Positions 50,057 to 60,326 are shown, counted from the first letter of the stretch. The stretch is DNA of 64,000 bases from Gammaproteobacteria bacterium (GCA_004297335.1 SCUD01000175.1:62001-126000); one strand, 5' to 3'. Numbers and translations: made by a program. The notes: a model not told the origin generated them from the letters alone.

Positions 50057-50368
50057 TCAGACCGACCGCGGCCCGAGCCCCACCGATTCGACTTCGAGCC
50101 CGGCCAGCACCACGAAGCCGCGCCGCCGGTTGTAGCCATCGTCGGAATAGTCGAACAGGTAGATGCGGTGCACCCGCAGCGGCCCGCCGTGATGGCGGGC
50201 GAGGCGGATCCGGTGGACGGCCACGGTGCCGTCGAGCATCCGGGCACCGGCGCCTTCGCAGGCCTCCTGGGCCACGCGGTTGGCCAGCTCGCGCGCGCCG
50301 AGATTCGCATGCCACGCGGCTGCCAGCAGCACGAGCACGAAGGTCGCAGCGAGGATCTCCCAGCTCAT
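50057..50368 (-). CDS. DUF3301 membrane-anchored small protein
   Basis: A 103-residue protein with one N-terminal transmembrane helix (EILAATFVLVLLAAAWHANL) and a soluble C-terminal part. VHRIYLFDYSDDGYNRRRGFV is the DUF3301 signature. The start overlaps the cysQ stop in an ATGA. The function is unknown. Confidence 0.75.
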   Translation of the reverse strand: MSWEILAATFVLVLLAAAWHANLGARELANRVAQEACEGAGARMLDGTVAVHRIRLARHHGGPLRVHRIYLFDYSDDGYNRRRGFVVLAGLEVESVGLGPRSV

Positions 50369-51168
50369 CGCATCAGCGACAGCCAGTCGGTCCCGGAATC
50401 GCCCCAGGCGACGAAATACGGGTTCAGCAGTTCCTCCCGCGCATTGCAACTCAGTGGCTGGCCGGCGAGGTCAACGACCTGCCCGCCGGCTTGCTCCACG
50501 ACGCACTGGCCGGCAGCGGTGTCCCACTCGCTGGTAGGGCCGAGGCGCGGGTAGACGTCCGCGGCGCCCTCGGCGACCAGGCAGAACTTCAGGGAGCTGC
50601 CGATCGGGACGAGTTCGTGCGGGCCGACCCGTTCCAGGAAGTGGTCCAGCGAGTCACCCCGGTGGGAGCGGCTGCCGACCACGCGCACCGGGCTTGGGCC
50701 GCGCGGCGCAGTGCGAATCGGCTGGCCCGTCGCACTCGCGTCGGAGCGGAAGGCGCCGATCCCGGCGCCGGCGTAGTAGTCACGATCGAGCGCGGGGGCG
50801 TGCACGACGCCGAGCACCGGCCGATGCCCGTGCACCAGCGCGATGTTGACCGTGAACTCGCCATTGCGCTTGATGAACTCGCGCGTGCCATCCAGCGGAT
50901 CCACGACCCACAGCCAGTCCCAGGCCGCGCGCTCGCCGAAGGGCGCCTGGCTGGTCTCCTCCGACAGGACGGGAATCTCCGGCGTCAGCCGGCGCAGGCC
51001 GGCCGCAATCACCTGCTCGGACTCGAGGTCCGCCTGCGTCAGTGGCGAACGGTCGTCCTTCTCGGTGACCGCGATGGACGAGGCATAGACGGCGAGGATC
51101 GCGCGCCCGGCCTGGCGCGCGAGCGCGACCACCTCGGGCAGCAGCTGGGACAGGTCATGGCTCATCAT
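50365..51168 (-). CDS. cysQ: 3'(2'),5'-bisphosphate nucleotidase CysQ
   Basis: A 267-residue Mg-dependent phosphatase that removes the 3' phosphate of PAP made during sulfate assimilation. It has the inositol-monophosphatase fold: DADLESEQVIA-type opening (TQADLESEQVIAAGL), LSEETSQ, VVDPLDGTREFIKRNGEFTV (metal site) and SEWDTAAGQCVVEQAGG. The double ATG leaves 51168 or 51165 as start; GGAG fits the second slightly better. It is divergent from yrfG, with 36 bases between start codons. Confidence 0.9.
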   Translation of the reverse strand: MMSHDLSQLLPEVVALARQAGRAILAVYASSIAVTEKDDRSPLTQADLESEQVIAAGLRRLTPEIPVLSEETSQAPFGERAAWDWLWVVDPLDGTREFIKRNGEFTVNIALVHGHRPVLGVVHAPALDRDYYAGAGIGAFRSDASATGQPIRTAPRGPSPVRVVGSRSHRGDSLDHFLERVGPHELVPIGSSLKFCLVAEGAADVYPRLGPTSEWDTAAGQCVVEQAGGQVVDLAGQPLSCNAREELLNPYFVAWGDSGTDWLSLMR

Positions 51169-51204
51169 TCGGCTCCGTGGCAGGGCGCGTTATATCATAG
51201 GAAC

Positions 51205-51906
51205 ATGCAGGAAGCCGCCGCCACGCCAGACTGGGATCGCATTGACACCGTGCTGCTCGACATGGATGGCACGGTGCTGGATCTCGACTATGACATGCGG
51301 TTCTGGCGCGACACCGTGCCGCGGCATTATGCCGGGCAGCACGGCTTGAGCTACGACGAGGCGCGTCGCCGGCTGTATCCGTTGTTCGAATCCGTGCGCG
51401 GCACGCTGGACTGGTACTGCATCGAGTTCTGGAGCCGCGAGCTCGGCCTCGACATTCCGGCACTGAAGCGGGCGCTGCGGCATGAAATCACCTGGCTGCC
51501 ACGCGCCCGCGAATTCGTCGCGCGGCTGCGGGCCGAGGGGCGACGGGTCGTGCTGGTGACCAACGCCCACCCCGGCACGGTGGCCATCAAGGACGCCCAG
51601 CTGGGCCTGCGCCGGCATTTTGATGCGGTGTATTCGTCGCACGAAGTGGGAGCGGCGAAGGAAAGCCCGGCCTTCTGGCCGCGGCTGGCCGAGCGCGAGC
51701 CCTTTGACCTGCTGCGCACGATGTTCGTGGACGACAGCCCGCCGGTGCTGCGTGCCGCACGGGCCCATGGCATCGAATGGGTCTACGGGATCCGCCGGCC
51801 CGACAGCCGCGGACCGGCCCGCGCGGTGGAAGGATTCCCGGCCGTGGACGCGGTGCACCAGCTACTGGGAGCGGGAGGAGCGGTGCGGCCGGTGCCCCGG
51901 GGCTGA
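51205..51906 (+). CDS. yrfG: GMP/IMP nucleotidase YrfG-like HAD hydrolase
   Basis: A 233-residue HAD-superfamily phosphatase. Motif I is LLDMDGTVLDLDYD, motif II VLVTNAHPGT, motif III K at AAKESPAFW and motif IV MFVDDSPPVL. E. coli YrfG dephosphorylates GMP and IMP. AGGA precedes the ATG. Its 3' end overlaps the converging rhlB gene by 45 bases. Confidence 0.87.
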   Translation: MQEAAATPDWDRIDTVLLDMDGTVLDLDYDMRFWRDTVPRHYAGQHGLSYDEARRRLYPLFESVRGTLDWYCIEFWSRELGLDIPALKRALRHEITWLPRAREFVARLRAEGRRVVLVTNAHPGTVAIKDAQLGLRRHFDAVYSSHEVGAAKESPAFWPRLAEREPFDLLRTMFVDDSPPVLRAARAHGIEWVYGIRRPDSRGPARAVEGFPAVDAVHQLLGAGGAVRPVPRG

Positions 51907-53172
51907 GCCGCCGCCACCGGGTCGCCGTCGCCGGACGCGGGCAGTCTCTTCCTCGGTGTCCTCGAGGTCGGCCCTGGGCGCCAGGTGCGACGGCCTGAGG
52001 CTGGGCAGCACGTTCGGGTCCACCGCAGCCACCGGGATCCGGTTGCCGATGAAGGCCTCGACCTCCGGCAGCGACTCCACGTAATGCTCGCAGCCGAAGC
52101 TCACCGCATCCCCGGCGGCCCCCGCACGCGCGGTGCGGCCGATCCGGTGGACGTAATCCTCCGGATCCTGTGGCAGGTCGTAGTTGAAGACATGGCTGAC
52201 GTCGGGAATGTGCAGCCCGCGTGCGGCGACGTCAGTGGCGACCAGCACGGCCAGCCGGCCCTCGTGGAAGTCGCGCAGCATCCGCAGCCGCCGCCGCTGC
52301 GGTACGTCGCCGGACATCGCCGCGGCACTGATCTCATTGGCGCGCAGCAGCCGCTCGAGCCATTCCGCCGCGCGCTTGGTGTTGACGAAGACCATCGTGC
52401 GGGTCGCCTGCATCGTGCGCAGCAGATGGACGAGGAGCGGGGCCTTTTCCTCCATCGCCGGGTAGTAGATGACCTGGCGCACGAGGTCGGCGGTGACGCG
52501 CTCCGGCTCGATCCGGATCAGCTCCGGATCGTTCATGTGCTCGTAGGCGAGCTCCAGCACGCGATGCGACAAAGTCGCCGAGAACAGCAGGTTCAGGCGC
52601 CGCTCCGGTGGCGGCAGCCGCCGCAGCAGGAAGCGGATGTCCTTGATGAAGCCGAGGTCGAACATGCGGTCGGCTTCATCCAGCACCAGGACCTGGGCAT
52701 AACGCAGGTCGAAGACGTGCTGCTTGAAGAAATCGATGATCCGCCCCGGGGTGCCGATCAGCACGTCGACGCCCGCCTGCAGCTGGCGGCGTTGCCGGTC
52801 ATAATCCACGCCGCCGAAGGCGAGGCCCAGCGTGAGGCCGGTGTACTGGCCGAGGATTTCCGCGTCGCGATGGATCTGCACCGCCAGCTCGCGGGTCGGG
52901 GCCAGGATCAGCGCGCGCGGCGAGCTGACCGGTCGTTCGGGCCCGGCGGGCTCGCGCAGCAGCCGCGTGTACAGTGCGACCAGGAAGGCGGCGGTCTTGC
53001 CGGTGCCGGTCTGGGCCTGGCCGGCGACGTCGAAACCGGCCAGCGCGCGCGGCAGCGACTGAGCCTGGATCGGCGTGCAGCGCTCGAAACCAGCGTCGGC
53101 GATGCCGCGGGCCACGGACTCGGGCAGGTGCAGGGCGGTAAAGGAGAGGTCGGCGAGTTGCTGGTCAGCCAC
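51862..53172 (-). CDS. rhlB: ATP-dependent RNA helicase RhlB
   Basis: A 436-residue DEAD-box helicase of the RNA degradosome. The Q motif is FERCTPIQAQSLP, Walker A is AQTGTGKT (53-60), motif II is LDEADRMFD and motif III is FSATLSHRV. The C-terminal helicase half has ARGLHIPDVSHVFNYD and HRIGRTARAG. A basic tail (RVRRRRPGGG region) ends it. GTG at 53172 has GGAAG seven bases upstream. It lies divergent from trxA-rho as in E. coli. Confidence 0.9.
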   Translation of the reverse strand: MADQQLADLSFTALHLPESVARGIADAGFERCTPIQAQSLPRALAGFDVAGQAQTGTGKTAAFLVALYTRLLREPAGPERPVSSPRALILAPTRELAVQIHRDAEILGQYTGLTLGLAFGGVDYDRQRRQLQAGVDVLIGTPGRIIDFFKQHVFDLRYAQVLVLDEADRMFDLGFIKDIRFLLRRLPPPERRLNLLFSATLSHRVLELAYEHMNDPELIRIEPERVTADLVRQVIYYPAMEEKAPLLVHLLRTMQATRTMVFVNTKRAAEWLERLLRANEISAAAMSGDVPQRRRLRMLRDFHEGRLAVLVATDVAARGLHIPDVSHVFNYDLPQDPEDYVHRIGRTARAGAAGDAVSFGCEHYVESLPEVEAFIGNRIPVAAVDPNVLPSLRPSHLAPRADLEDTEEETARVRRRRPGGGGSAPGHRPHRSSRSQ

Positions 53173-53474
53173 CGGAATTCTTCCGTGACCATCGGTTTGT
53201 GGTCGTTATCACTTGAAAATTACCCTCCAACGCGCTACAAAAGCGCCTGAGCATCGCGGTTTCCCGCCACCATCCGCGTCGAACGGCCCCCCAGGCGGCG
53301 TCCAGAGACGGACCCCGGGCGGGTGCCGGTACCTGACAGGCAGGCAGGGCCCCAGCACCAGATTCGGTATTGTGCCGCAACGGGCCAGCGCCCGTCACCG
53401 TAAACCACACGGCCACCAGTTTTCCCGAGATCGCCACCATCCCCCATCCCACAGCTGATCAGGAGCATTCCCGC
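53173..53474. other. Divergent regulatory region between rhlB and trxA
   Basis: Of its 302 bases the 60 nearest rhlB are AT-rich and contain possible minus-strand promoter elements, but no pair of boxes with correct spacing stood out. The remainder is C-rich on the plus strand, as expected for a long Rho-sensitive leader upstream of trxA-rho. No small gene was found. Confidence 0.4.
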
Positions 53475-53801
53475 GTGAGCGGCAACATCGTCCATACCAC
53501 CGACGCTACCTTCGAAGCCGACGTTCTGAAATCCAGCCTGCCCGTCCTGCTCGATTTCTGGGCCGAATGGTGCGGCCCCTGCAAGGCCATCGCCCCGATC
53601 CTCGACGACCTCGCCGGCGAATACGCCGGTCGCGTGCGCGTCGCCAAGCTCAACATCGACGAGAACCGCCAGACCCCGGTGCGCTACGGGGTACGCGGCA
53701 TTCCGACGCTGATCCTGTTCAAGGATGGCGCCCCGCAGGCGCAGCAGGTCGGGCTGGTCGGCAAGTCGAAGCTGGCGGCCCTGCTGGACCAGCACCTGTG
53801 A
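53475..53801 (+). CDS. trxA: Thioredoxin
   Basis: A 108-residue cytoplasmic disulfide reductase with the canonical active site WAEWCGPCK and the cis-proline loop [11 protein letters not shown]. The start is GTG at 53475 (family start, AGGAG upstream). An in-frame ATG 35 codons upstream is not needed. rho follows 98 bases later, the classic order. Confidence 0.93.
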   Translation: MSGNIVHTTDATFEADVLKSSLPVLLDFWAEWCGPCKAIAPILDDLAGEYAGRVRVAKLNIDENRQTPVRYGVRGIPTLILFKDGAPQAQQVGLVGKSKLAALLDQHL

Positions 53802-53899
53802 GGGGCTATCTGGGGAACCAGGCACGCGGCCGCCAGAAGGGCAGCCATCGCAGCCGCGGCGGCGGTGGTGGTCCGCGCCACGGACAGGAAGGCCTGCCG

Positions 53900-55231
53900 G
53901 TGGACGATCACACCGACGGCTCTGAAGGCGACATCATCTCCCCGGAGGAGCTGGCCGCCTCGCGTCAGTCGATGAACCTGACCGAGCTCAAGAACCGGCC
54001 GGTGCACGCGCTCGTGACCACGGCCGAGTCCATGGGCCTCGAGAACATGGCGCGCCAGCGCAAGCAGGACGTGATCTTCGCGATCCTGAAGGCCCACGCC
54101 CGCGGCGGCGAGGACATCTACGGCGAGGGCGTGCTCGAGATCCTGCAGGACGGCTTCGGTTTCCTGCGCTCGGCCGACAGTTCCTATCTGGCCGGCCCGG
54201 ACGACATCTACGTGAGCCCGAGCCAGATCCGGCGCTTCAACCTGCGCACCGGCGATTCGATTTCCGGGCTGATTCGCCCGCCGAAGGACGGCGAGCGTTA
54301 CTTCGCGCTGCTGAAGGTCGGCGAGATCAACTTCGACACGCCCGAGAGCTCGCGGCACAAGCTGCTGTTCGAGAACCTGACGCCGCTGCACCCGACGCGG
54401 CGGCTCAAGCTCGAGCGCGGCAACGGTTCGACCGAGGACCTGACCGCGCGGATGATCGACCTGATGGCGCCGCTCGGCAAGGGCCAGCGCGGGCTCATCA
54501 TCTCGCCGCCGAAGGCCGGCAAGACGATGCTGCTGCAGAACATCGCCACCTCGATCACCTGGAATCACCCCGACGTCTACCTGATCGTGCTGCTGATCGA
54601 CGAGCGCCCCGAGGAAGTCACCGAGATGTCGCGCACGGTCAAGGGCGAAGTCGTCGCCTCGACCTTCGACGAGCCGGCGAGCCGCCACGTGCAGGTCGCC
54701 GAGATGGTGATCGACAAGGCCAAGCGCCTGGTCGAGCACAAGCGCGATGTCGTGATCCTGCTCGATTCCATCACCCGGCTGGCGCGCGCCTACAACACCG
54801 TCGTGCCGAGCTCCGGCAAGGTGCTGACCGGCGGCGTGGACGCGAATGCGCTGCAGCGCCCGAAGCGCTTCTTTGGCGCCGCGCGCAACGTCGAGGAGGG
54901 CGGCTCGCTGACGATCATCGCCACCGCGCTGATCGATACCGGCTCGCGCATGGACGACGTGATCTATGAGGAGTTCAAGGGCACCGGCAACAGCGAGATT
55001 CACCTCGACCGCCGCATCGCCGAGAAGCGCGTGTTCCCGGCCTTCAACATCAACCGCTCGGGTACGCGTCGCGAGGAGCTGATCACCGCGTCGGACGAGC
55101 TGGCCAAGATCTGGATCCTGCGCAAGCTCCTGCACCCGATGGACGAACTGGCCGCGGTCGAGTTCCTGATCGACAAGATGAAGGACACCAAGACCAATGC
55201 CGAGTTCTTCGAGTCGATGAAGCGCGGATGA
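53900..55231 (+). CDS. rho: Transcription termination factor Rho
   Basis: Hexameric RNA-dependent ATPase that ends transcription. The RNA-binding domain holds [20 protein letters not shown]; the ATPase domain holds Walker [22 protein letters not shown] and [15 protein letters not shown], then [21 protein letters not shown], all highly conserved. The family start [14 protein letters not shown] lies at 53972, but GTG at 53900 has an ideal AGGAAGG seven bases upstream and adds 24 acidic residues. I chose 53900 (443 residues); 53972 remains possible. Its stop overlaps the next ATG. Confidence 0.93.
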   Translation: MDDHTDGSEGDIISPEELAASRQSMNLTELKNRPVHALVTTAESMGLENMARQRKQDVIFAILKAHARGGEDIYGEGVLEILQDGFGFLRSADSSYLAGPDDIYVSPSQIRRFNLRTGDSISGLIRPPKDGERYFALLKVGEINFDTPESSRHKLLFENLTPLHPTRRLKLERGNGSTEDLTARMIDLMAPLGKGQRGLIISPPKAGKTMLLQNIATSITWNHPDVYLIVLLIDERPEEVTEMSRTVKGEVVASTFDEPASRHVQVAEMVIDKAKRLVEHKRDVVILLDSITRLARAYNTVVPSSGKVLTGGVDANALQRPKRFFGAARNVEEGGSLTIIATALIDTGSRMDDVIYEEFKGTGNSEIHLDRRIAEKRVFPAFNINRSGTRREELITASDELAKIWILRKLLHPMDELAAVEFLIDKMKDTKTNAEFFESMKRG

Positions 55232-55845
55232 GCGACGCGCTGCGCCACCTGCGCCGGGGCGACCCGGTCATGGCGCAGCTGATCCGGCGCGCCGGGCCGT
55301 GGGCCCCCGCGCCGGAGCGTGGCCGCGGTCCCTACGAGGCGCTGGTGAGCGCGGTCGCGCACCAGCAGCTCACCGGCAAGGCGGCCAGCACGATCCTCGG
55401 ACGTTTCCATGCGCTGTATGGCGGCACGGACTGCCCGCCGCCGGAGCAGCTGCTCGCCACGGCGGACGAGACGCTGCGCGGCGTTGGCTTCTCACGGGCC
55501 AAGGTGGCGGCGCTGAAGGACATCGCCGCGAAGACCCTGGACGGCACGATTCCCGCGCGGCGCGCACTTGCCCGGATGGCGGACGAGGCGATCATCGCCA
55601 GGCTCAGCGAGACCCGCGGCGTCGGTCGCTGGACCGTCGAGATGTTCCTGATGTTCACGCTGGGACGGCCGGATGTACTGCCGGTCGATGACTACGGCGT
55701 GCGCAACGGCTTCCGCATCGCCTACGGGCGGCGCGCGCTGCCGACTCCGCGCGCGCTGGCTCGGCACGGCGAGCGCTGGGCCCCGTACCGCACGACCGCG
55801 GCCTGGTACCTGTGGCGGGCGGTGGACCTGCAGCGCGAAGCCTGA
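55228..55845 (+). CDS. AlkA-like DNA-3-methyladenine glycosylase
   Basis: A 205-residue HhH-GPD base-excision enzyme. [20 protein letters not shown] is the family opening; [20 protein letters not shown] is the helix-hairpin-helix and the catalytic Asp lies in [12 protein letters not shown]. It removes alkylated purines such as 3-methyladenine. The ATGA overlap with rho indicates co-transcription. Confidence 0.85.
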   Translation: MSDALRHLRRGDPVMAQLIRRAGPWAPAPERGRGPYEALVSAVAHQQLTGKAASTILGRFHALYGGTDCPPPEQLLATADETLRGVGFSRAKVAALKDIAAKTLDGTIPARRALARMADEAIIARLSETRGVGRWTVEMFLMFTLGRPDVLPVDDYGVRNGFRIAYGRRALPTPRALARHGERWAPYRTTAAWYLWRAVDLQREA

Positions 55846-55853
55846 GCGCGCCT

Positions 55854-56141
55854 TCAGGCCGGCGTTTCGGGAAACTCGGCGTCCAGTACCCGCACCAGTT
55901 CCTCGTCGACCCGGTCGCGGAACATCGCGAGCAGGAAGCCGAGCCGGGCCTCGACCACGATCTCCTCGCCGTCGATGCTGATCGTGCCGTTGACGTTCGG
56001 ATGCTCGATGGCGAGCACCTCGCCCTGCCAGCGGCATTCGGCGCCGAACTTGGCGGCCAGCTGCTTCGACATGCGCTCGACGCGCTGGCGCGCCGCCTTG
56101 CGCGTCAATTCGTGACGGCGGCGCAGATGGATGCGACTCAT
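55854..56141 (-). CDS. Polyhydroxyalkanoic-acid-system family protein
   Basis: A 95-residue basic protein of the PHA_gran_rgn family: IHLRRRHELTRKAARQRVERMSKQLAAKFGA at the start and GTISIDGEEIVVEARLGFLL in the second half. Family members occur near PHA granule genes or alone; a role in granule formation or chromatin-like binding is only suggested. No clear ribosome site is visible. It is 19 bases after purD on the same strand. Confidence 0.72.
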   Translation of the reverse strand: MSRIHLRRRHELTRKAARQRVERMSKQLAAKFGAECRWQGEVLAIEHPNVNGTISIDGEEIVVEARLGFLLAMFRDRVDEELVRVLDAEFPETPA

Positions 56142-56160
56142 GCGCAGGAGTATAGCCCGG

Positions 56161-57438
56161 TCAGCGCGGCCCGAGCGCGCGCCAGCCGATGTCGCGGCGG
56201 AACTGCATGCCCGGCCATGAAATCTTCTCCACCAGCGCATAGGCTGCACGCTGTGCCCCGGCCACGCCGTCACCGAGGCCGACCGCGCAGAGTACCCGCC
56301 CGCCAGCGGTCACGATCCGTCCGTCCGCAAGCGCCGTGCCGGCGTGGAACACCTTGCCGGGCAGCGCGGCGGCCGCATCGAGGCCGCTGATCACCTCGCC
56401 GTTGCGGACCTGGCCGGGGTAACCCCCGGCCGCGAGCACGATGCCGAGTGCCGCCCGCGGATCCCAGCTCGCCTGGACCTGGTCGAGGCGGCCGGCGAGG
56501 GCGGCCTCGATCAGCAGCGTGAGGTCGGTCTGCAGCCGCATCAGGATCGGCTGTGTCTCCGGGTCGCCGAAGCGGCAGTTGAACTCGAGCACATTCGGCG
56601 TGCCGTCGGGCGCGATCATCAGGCCTGCGTACAGGAAGCCGGTGTAAGGCATGTCCTCGGCGGCGAGCCCGCGCACGGTCGGTCCGATCACCTCGCGGAG
56701 GATGCGCTCGTGCAGCTCGGGCGTCGCCAGCGGTGCCGGTGAGTACGCGCCCATGCCGCCGGTGTTGGGGCCCTGGTCGCCGTCCCCGAGCCGCTTGTGG
56801 TCCTGCGAGGTCGCGAGCGGCAGTACGTGCTCGCCATCCACCATCACGATGAAGCTGAGCTCCTCGCCGCGCAGGAACTCCTCGATGACCACGGTCTCCC
56901 CGGCCGCGCCAAAGGCGCCGGCGAACATGTCCTCGGCGGCTGCGATCGCCTCATCCGCGCTCGCGGCGATGACGACGCCCTTGCCGGCGGCGAGCCCGTC
57001 GGCCTTGACGACGATCGGCGGCCGCTGCGCGCGGATCAGCCCGGGATCGAAGCTCGCGCGCGTGAAGCTGTGGTAGCGCGCGCTCGGGATACCGTGCCGC
57101 TCCAGGAACTCCTTGGTGAACTGCTTGCTGCCCTCGAGCCGGGCAGCGGCGCGGCGCGGGCCGAAGCACGGCAGTCCAGCCGCGCTGAACCGGTCCACGA
57201 CTCCGGCGACCAGCGGACCCTCGGGGCCGACCACCGTGAGCGCGACGCCCTCGCTGCGCGCCAGTCGCAGCAGCCCCTCGAGATCGTCGGCCGCGACCGC
57301 CACATTGCGGCACTTCGGTTCGCCGGCGGTGCCGGCATTGCCGGGTGCGACCAGTACTTCGGTGACGCGCGGCGACTGCGCGAGCTTCCAGGCCAGTGCA
57401 TGTTCGCGGCCGCCACCGCCGATGACCAGGACCTTCAC
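56161..57438 (-). CDS. purD: Phosphoribosylamine-glycine ligase
   Basis: Second enzyme of purine synthesis, joining glycine to phosphoribosylamine with ATP. The 425-residue length is right. Landmarks are KVLVIGGGGREHALAWKLAQ, VVGPEGPLVAG, VVKADGLAAGKGVVIA, GPNTGGMGAYSPAP and NVLEFNCRFGDPETQ (ATP-grasp metal site). GTG at 57438 starts eight bases after the purH stop. Confidence 0.95.
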   Translation of the reverse strand: MKVLVIGGGGREHALAWKLAQSPRVTEVLVAPGNAGTAGEPKCRNVAVAADDLEGLLRLARSEGVALTVVGPEGPLVAGVVDRFSAAGLPCFGPRRAAARLEGSKQFTKEFLERHGIPSARYHSFTRASFDPGLIRAQRPPIVVKADGLAAGKGVVIAASADEAIAAAEDMFAGAFGAAGETVVIEEFLRGEELSFIVMVDGEHVLPLATSQDHKRLGDGDQGPNTGGMGAYSPAPLATPELHERILREVIGPTVRGLAAEDMPYTGFLYAGLMIAPDGTPNVLEFNCRFGDPETQPILMRLQTDLTLLIEAALAGRLDQVQASWDPRAALGIVLAAGGYPGQVRNGEVISGLDAAAALPGKVFHAGTALADGRIVTAGGRVLCAVGLGDGVAGAQRAAYALVEKISWPGMQFRRDIGWRALGPR

Positions 57439-57446
57439 CGCCGGTC

Positions 57447-58991
57447 TCAGTGACGGAAATGCCGCATGCCGGTGAACACCATCGCGATGTCGTGCTCGTC
57501 CGCCGCGGCGATGACCTCGGCGTCGCGCAGCGAACCGCCGGGCTGGATCACCGCCCGCACGCCGAGCTCGGCCGCCGCGTCGAGACCGTCGCGGAAGGGG
57601 AAGAACGCATCGGAGGCCATCACGCTGCCCGCGACCGGCAGGCCGGCCTCGCCGGCCTTCATCGCCGCGATGCGGGTCGAGATCACGCGGCTCATCTGCC
57701 CGGCGCCGACACCGATCGTCATGCCGTCGCGGGCCAGCACGATCGCGTTCGACTTCACGAACTTGCAGACCTGCCACGTGAACAGCAGGTCGGCGAGCTC
57801 CGCGGCCTCGGGCGCACGCCGGGTCACGACCTTCAACCCGGCCGCGGTGACCATGCCGGTGTCGCGCGACTGCACCAGCAGGCCGCCGCCAACCGTGCGC
57901 AGTTCCGGCGCCGCCGGTGCCGTCCCGGCGAGATCGCCGGTGACCAGCACGCGCACGTTTGCCTTCGTTGCCAGCACGGGCAGGGCACTCTCATCGACGG
58001 CCGGGGCCACGAGGACCTCGACGAACTGGCGTTCGAGGATGATCCGCGCGGTGGCCGCATCGAGCGGGCGATTCAGCGCGATGATGCCGCCGAAGGCCGA
58101 GGTCGGGTCGGTCTGCCAGGCGCGCTCATAGGCCGCGAGCGGACTGGCGGCGACCGCGACGCCACAGGGGTTCGCGTGCTTGACGATCACGCAGGCGGGG
58201 AGCCCGAACTGGCGCACGCACTCGAGCGCGGTATCGGCGTCGGCGATGTTGTTGAACGAGAGTTCCTTGCCCTGCAGCTGCCGCGCGCCGGCGATGCCGG
58301 CGCCGCCGGCGTTTGGGTCCGCATAGAACGCCGCTGCCTGGTGGGGATTCTCGCCGTAGCGCAGGTCCTGCTGCTTCGTGAACGCGAGGGTCAGCGTATC
58401 CGGGAAGGTCGTTGCCGCCTGCTGGCGGTGCAGCCAGCCGGCGACCAGCGCGTCGTAGGCCGCGGTATGGGCAAAGGCGCGGGCCGCCAGGCGCCGCCGC
58501 GTGGCCTCGCTGACCGGGCCCGCGCGCAGTTCGGCGAGAACCGGCGCGTAGTCCGCCGGATCGACCAGCACGGCGACGCGCTCGTGGTTCTTGGCCGCGG
58601 CCCGCAGCATCGCCGGCCCGCCGACGTCGATATTCTCGACCGCTTCCGCGTAGCTGCAGTCGGCCCGGGCGATCGTGGCCGCGAAGGGATAGAGGTTCAC
58701 GACCAGCAGTTCGATCGGCACGATGCCATGGGCGCGGGCGACGGCATCGTCCGGCCCCGTGCGCGCGAGCAGCGCGCCGTGGATGCGCGGGTGCAGCGTC
58801 TTGACGCGCCCGTCCATGATCTCCGGGAAGCCCGTGTAGTCGGCGACCTCGGTCACGGCCAGTCCGGCCGCGGCCAGCAGCCGCGCGGTACCGCCGGTCG
58901 ACAGGATCTCGAAGCCGAGTCCGGCGAGCGCGCGCGCGAAATCGGCTACGCCGGCCTTGTCGGAAACGCTGATCAGCGCGCGTCGCGCCAT
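57447..58991 (-). CDS. purH: Bifunctional AICAR formyltransferase / IMP cyclohydrolase
   Basis: Performs the last two steps of IMP synthesis. The 514-residue product has the N-terminal MGS-like cyclohydrolase domain ([30 protein letters not shown]) and the AICAR formyltransferase domain ([57 protein letters not shown]). It starts two bases after the fis stop and is followed by purD. Confidence 0.95.
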   Translation of the reverse strand: MARRALISVSDKAGVADFARALAGLGFEILSTGGTARLLAAAGLAVTEVADYTGFPEIMDGRVKTLHPRIHGALLARTGPDDAVARAHGIVPIELLVVNLYPFAATIARADCSYAEAVENIDVGGPAMLRAAAKNHERVAVLVDPADYAPVLAELRAGPVSEATRRRLAARAFAHTAAYDALVAGWLHRQQAATTFPDTLTLAFTKQQDLRYGENPHQAAAFYADPNAGGAGIAGARQLQGKELSFNNIADADTALECVRQFGLPACVIVKHANPCGVAVAASPLAAYERAWQTDPTSAFGGIIALNRPLDAATARIILERQFVEVLVAPAVDESALPVLATKANVRVLVTGDLAGTAPAAPELRTVGGGLLVQSRDTGMVTAAGLKVVTRRAPEAAELADLLFTWQVCKFVKSNAIVLARDGMTIGVGAGQMSRVISTRIAAMKAGEAGLPVAGSVMASDAFFPFRDGLDAAAELGVRAVIQPGGSLRDAEVIAAADEHDIAMVFTGMRHFRH

Positions 58992-58993
58992 TG

Positions 58994-59296
58994 TCAGCTG
59001 ACGAGCCCGTATTCGCGCAGCTTCTTGCGCAAGGTGCCCCGATTCATGCCGAGGATCGTCGCGGCCCGGCTCTGGTTGCCCTCGGCGTAGTCCATGACGG
59101 TGCGGAACAGCGGCAGCTCGACCTCCTGCATCACGAGTTCGTACAGGCGGCCCGGCCGGTGGCCGTTGAGGCTCTCGAAATAGGCGCCAAGCGCCTGCTC
59201 GGTATGATCGCGCAGCGGGACCTGGTGGGCGTGCCCGTTGAGGGGGCGGGAGATTCCCGGGCGGCGCGTTGCCCGCGCCCTGGTTCTTGCGCTCAT
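58994..59296 (-). CDS. fis: DNA-binding protein Fis
   Basis: Nucleoid protein that bends DNA and activates rRNA promoters. The 100-residue product from ATG 59296 has the C-terminal helix-turn-helix [24 protein letters not shown], nearly identical to E. coli Fis. The N-terminus is more basic ([14 protein letters not shown]). It lies between dusB (46 bases away) and purH, the conserved place. Confidence 0.95.
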   Translation of the reverse strand: MSARTRARATRRPGISRPLNGHAHQVPLRDHTEQALGAYFESLNGHRPGRLYELVMQEVELPLFRTVMDYAEGNQSRAATILGMNRGTLRKKLREYGLVS

Positions 59297-59342
59297 GAAC
59301 TGTGTATCCCCGCCTGTCGTCCGACTCAACTCCCCGTTCCGG

Positions 59343-60326
59343 TCAGGCCGCCCGGTCCACCGCCGCGATGCGGTCCGCAAGGAGCGCAGCCGCGAGCGCA
59401 AGCTGGCCATCGGCGCTGCCGGTCGTCAGCAACCCGGCCGGCAATGGTCCCGCTGTCGGGAACTGCCGCCAATACCAGCCGAGATGCTTGCGCGCCACGC
59501 GAACACCGATAGCTTCGCCGTAAAACGAGTACAGGGCCGCGAGATGCGTGCTGATGATATCACGGACTTCGGCTGCCGCGAGTGCCGGCACTGGCGTGCC
59601 GGCGAGCATCGCGCGGATCTCGCGGAAGATCCATGGTCGGCCACGCGCGGCGCGGCCGATCATCACCGCATCCGCGCCGGTCTGGTCGAGCACCAGCCGA
59701 GCCCGGGCCGGCGAGTCGATGTCGCCATTGGCGATGACCGGGATGCTGACCGCGCGCCGGACGGCGGCGATGGTCGCGTAATCGACGGTTCCGCTGAAGC
59801 CGTCCGCGCGGGTCCGGCCATGGACAGCGAGCGCGGCGATGCCATGCTCCTCGGCGATGCGGGCGACGGTAACGGCGTTGCGGTGGGCCGCATCCCAGCC
59901 GGTGCGCATCTTGACAGTGACCGGCACGCCGGCCGCGGCAACGACGGCGCTGATGATGGCCCGGACCAGCGGCAGGTCGCGCAGCAGGGCCGAGCCAGCG
60001 GCGTTTCTGCATACTTTGCGTGCCGGGCACCCGAGATTGATATCAATGACCTGGGCGCCGAGCCCGGCGCAGCGCCGGGCCGCCTCGGCCATCAGCAGCG
60101 GGTCGCCACCGAGGATCTGGACGACGCGCGGTTCCGGTTCGCCTTCCAGATCGAGCCGGCGTCGCGACTTCGGCGTATTCCAGAGCCGCACGTCGGCCGT
60201 GACCATCTCGGCGACCGCCAGCGCTGCGCCGAAGTTCCTGCACAGCGAGCGGAACGGCGGGTCGGTGATGCCGGCCATCGGCGCCAGTACCACCGGCGCC
60301 GCCAGGGTGTAGGGACCGATCCTCAT
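59343..60326 (-). CDS. dusB: tRNA-dihydrouridine synthase B
   Basis: FMN enzyme that reduces uridines in tRNA. The 327-residue product shows PVVLAPMAGITDPPFRSLCR, VIDINLGCPARKVCRNAAGSAL (catalytic Cys region), VTVKMRTGWD and VIANGDIDSPARAR, then IGRAARGRPWIF. The start at 60326 overlaps the DUF3426 stop (ATGA). The dusB-fis order is the standard operon. Confidence 0.94.
   Translation of the reverse strand: MRIGPYTLAAPVVLAPMAGITDPPFRSLCRNFGAALAVAEMVTADVRLWNTPKSRRRLDLEGEPEPRVVQILGGDPLLMAEAARRCAGLGAQVIDINLGCPARKVCRNAAGSALLRDLPLVRAIISAVVAAAGVPVTVKMRTGWDAAHRNAVTVARIAEEHGIAALAVHGRTRADGFSGTVDYATIAAVRRAVSIPVIANGDIDSPARARLVLDQTGADAVMIGRAARGRPWIFREIRAMLAGTPVPALAAAEVRDIISTHLAALYSFYGEAIGVRVARKHLGWYWRQFPTAGPLPAGLLTTGSADGQLALAAALLADRIAAVDRAA

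Noticed and set aside
53213-53474. Small ORFs in the rhlB-trxA region
   Set aside because: They lack ribosome sites and the translations are Pro/Arg-rich noise; the region reads better as a leader.
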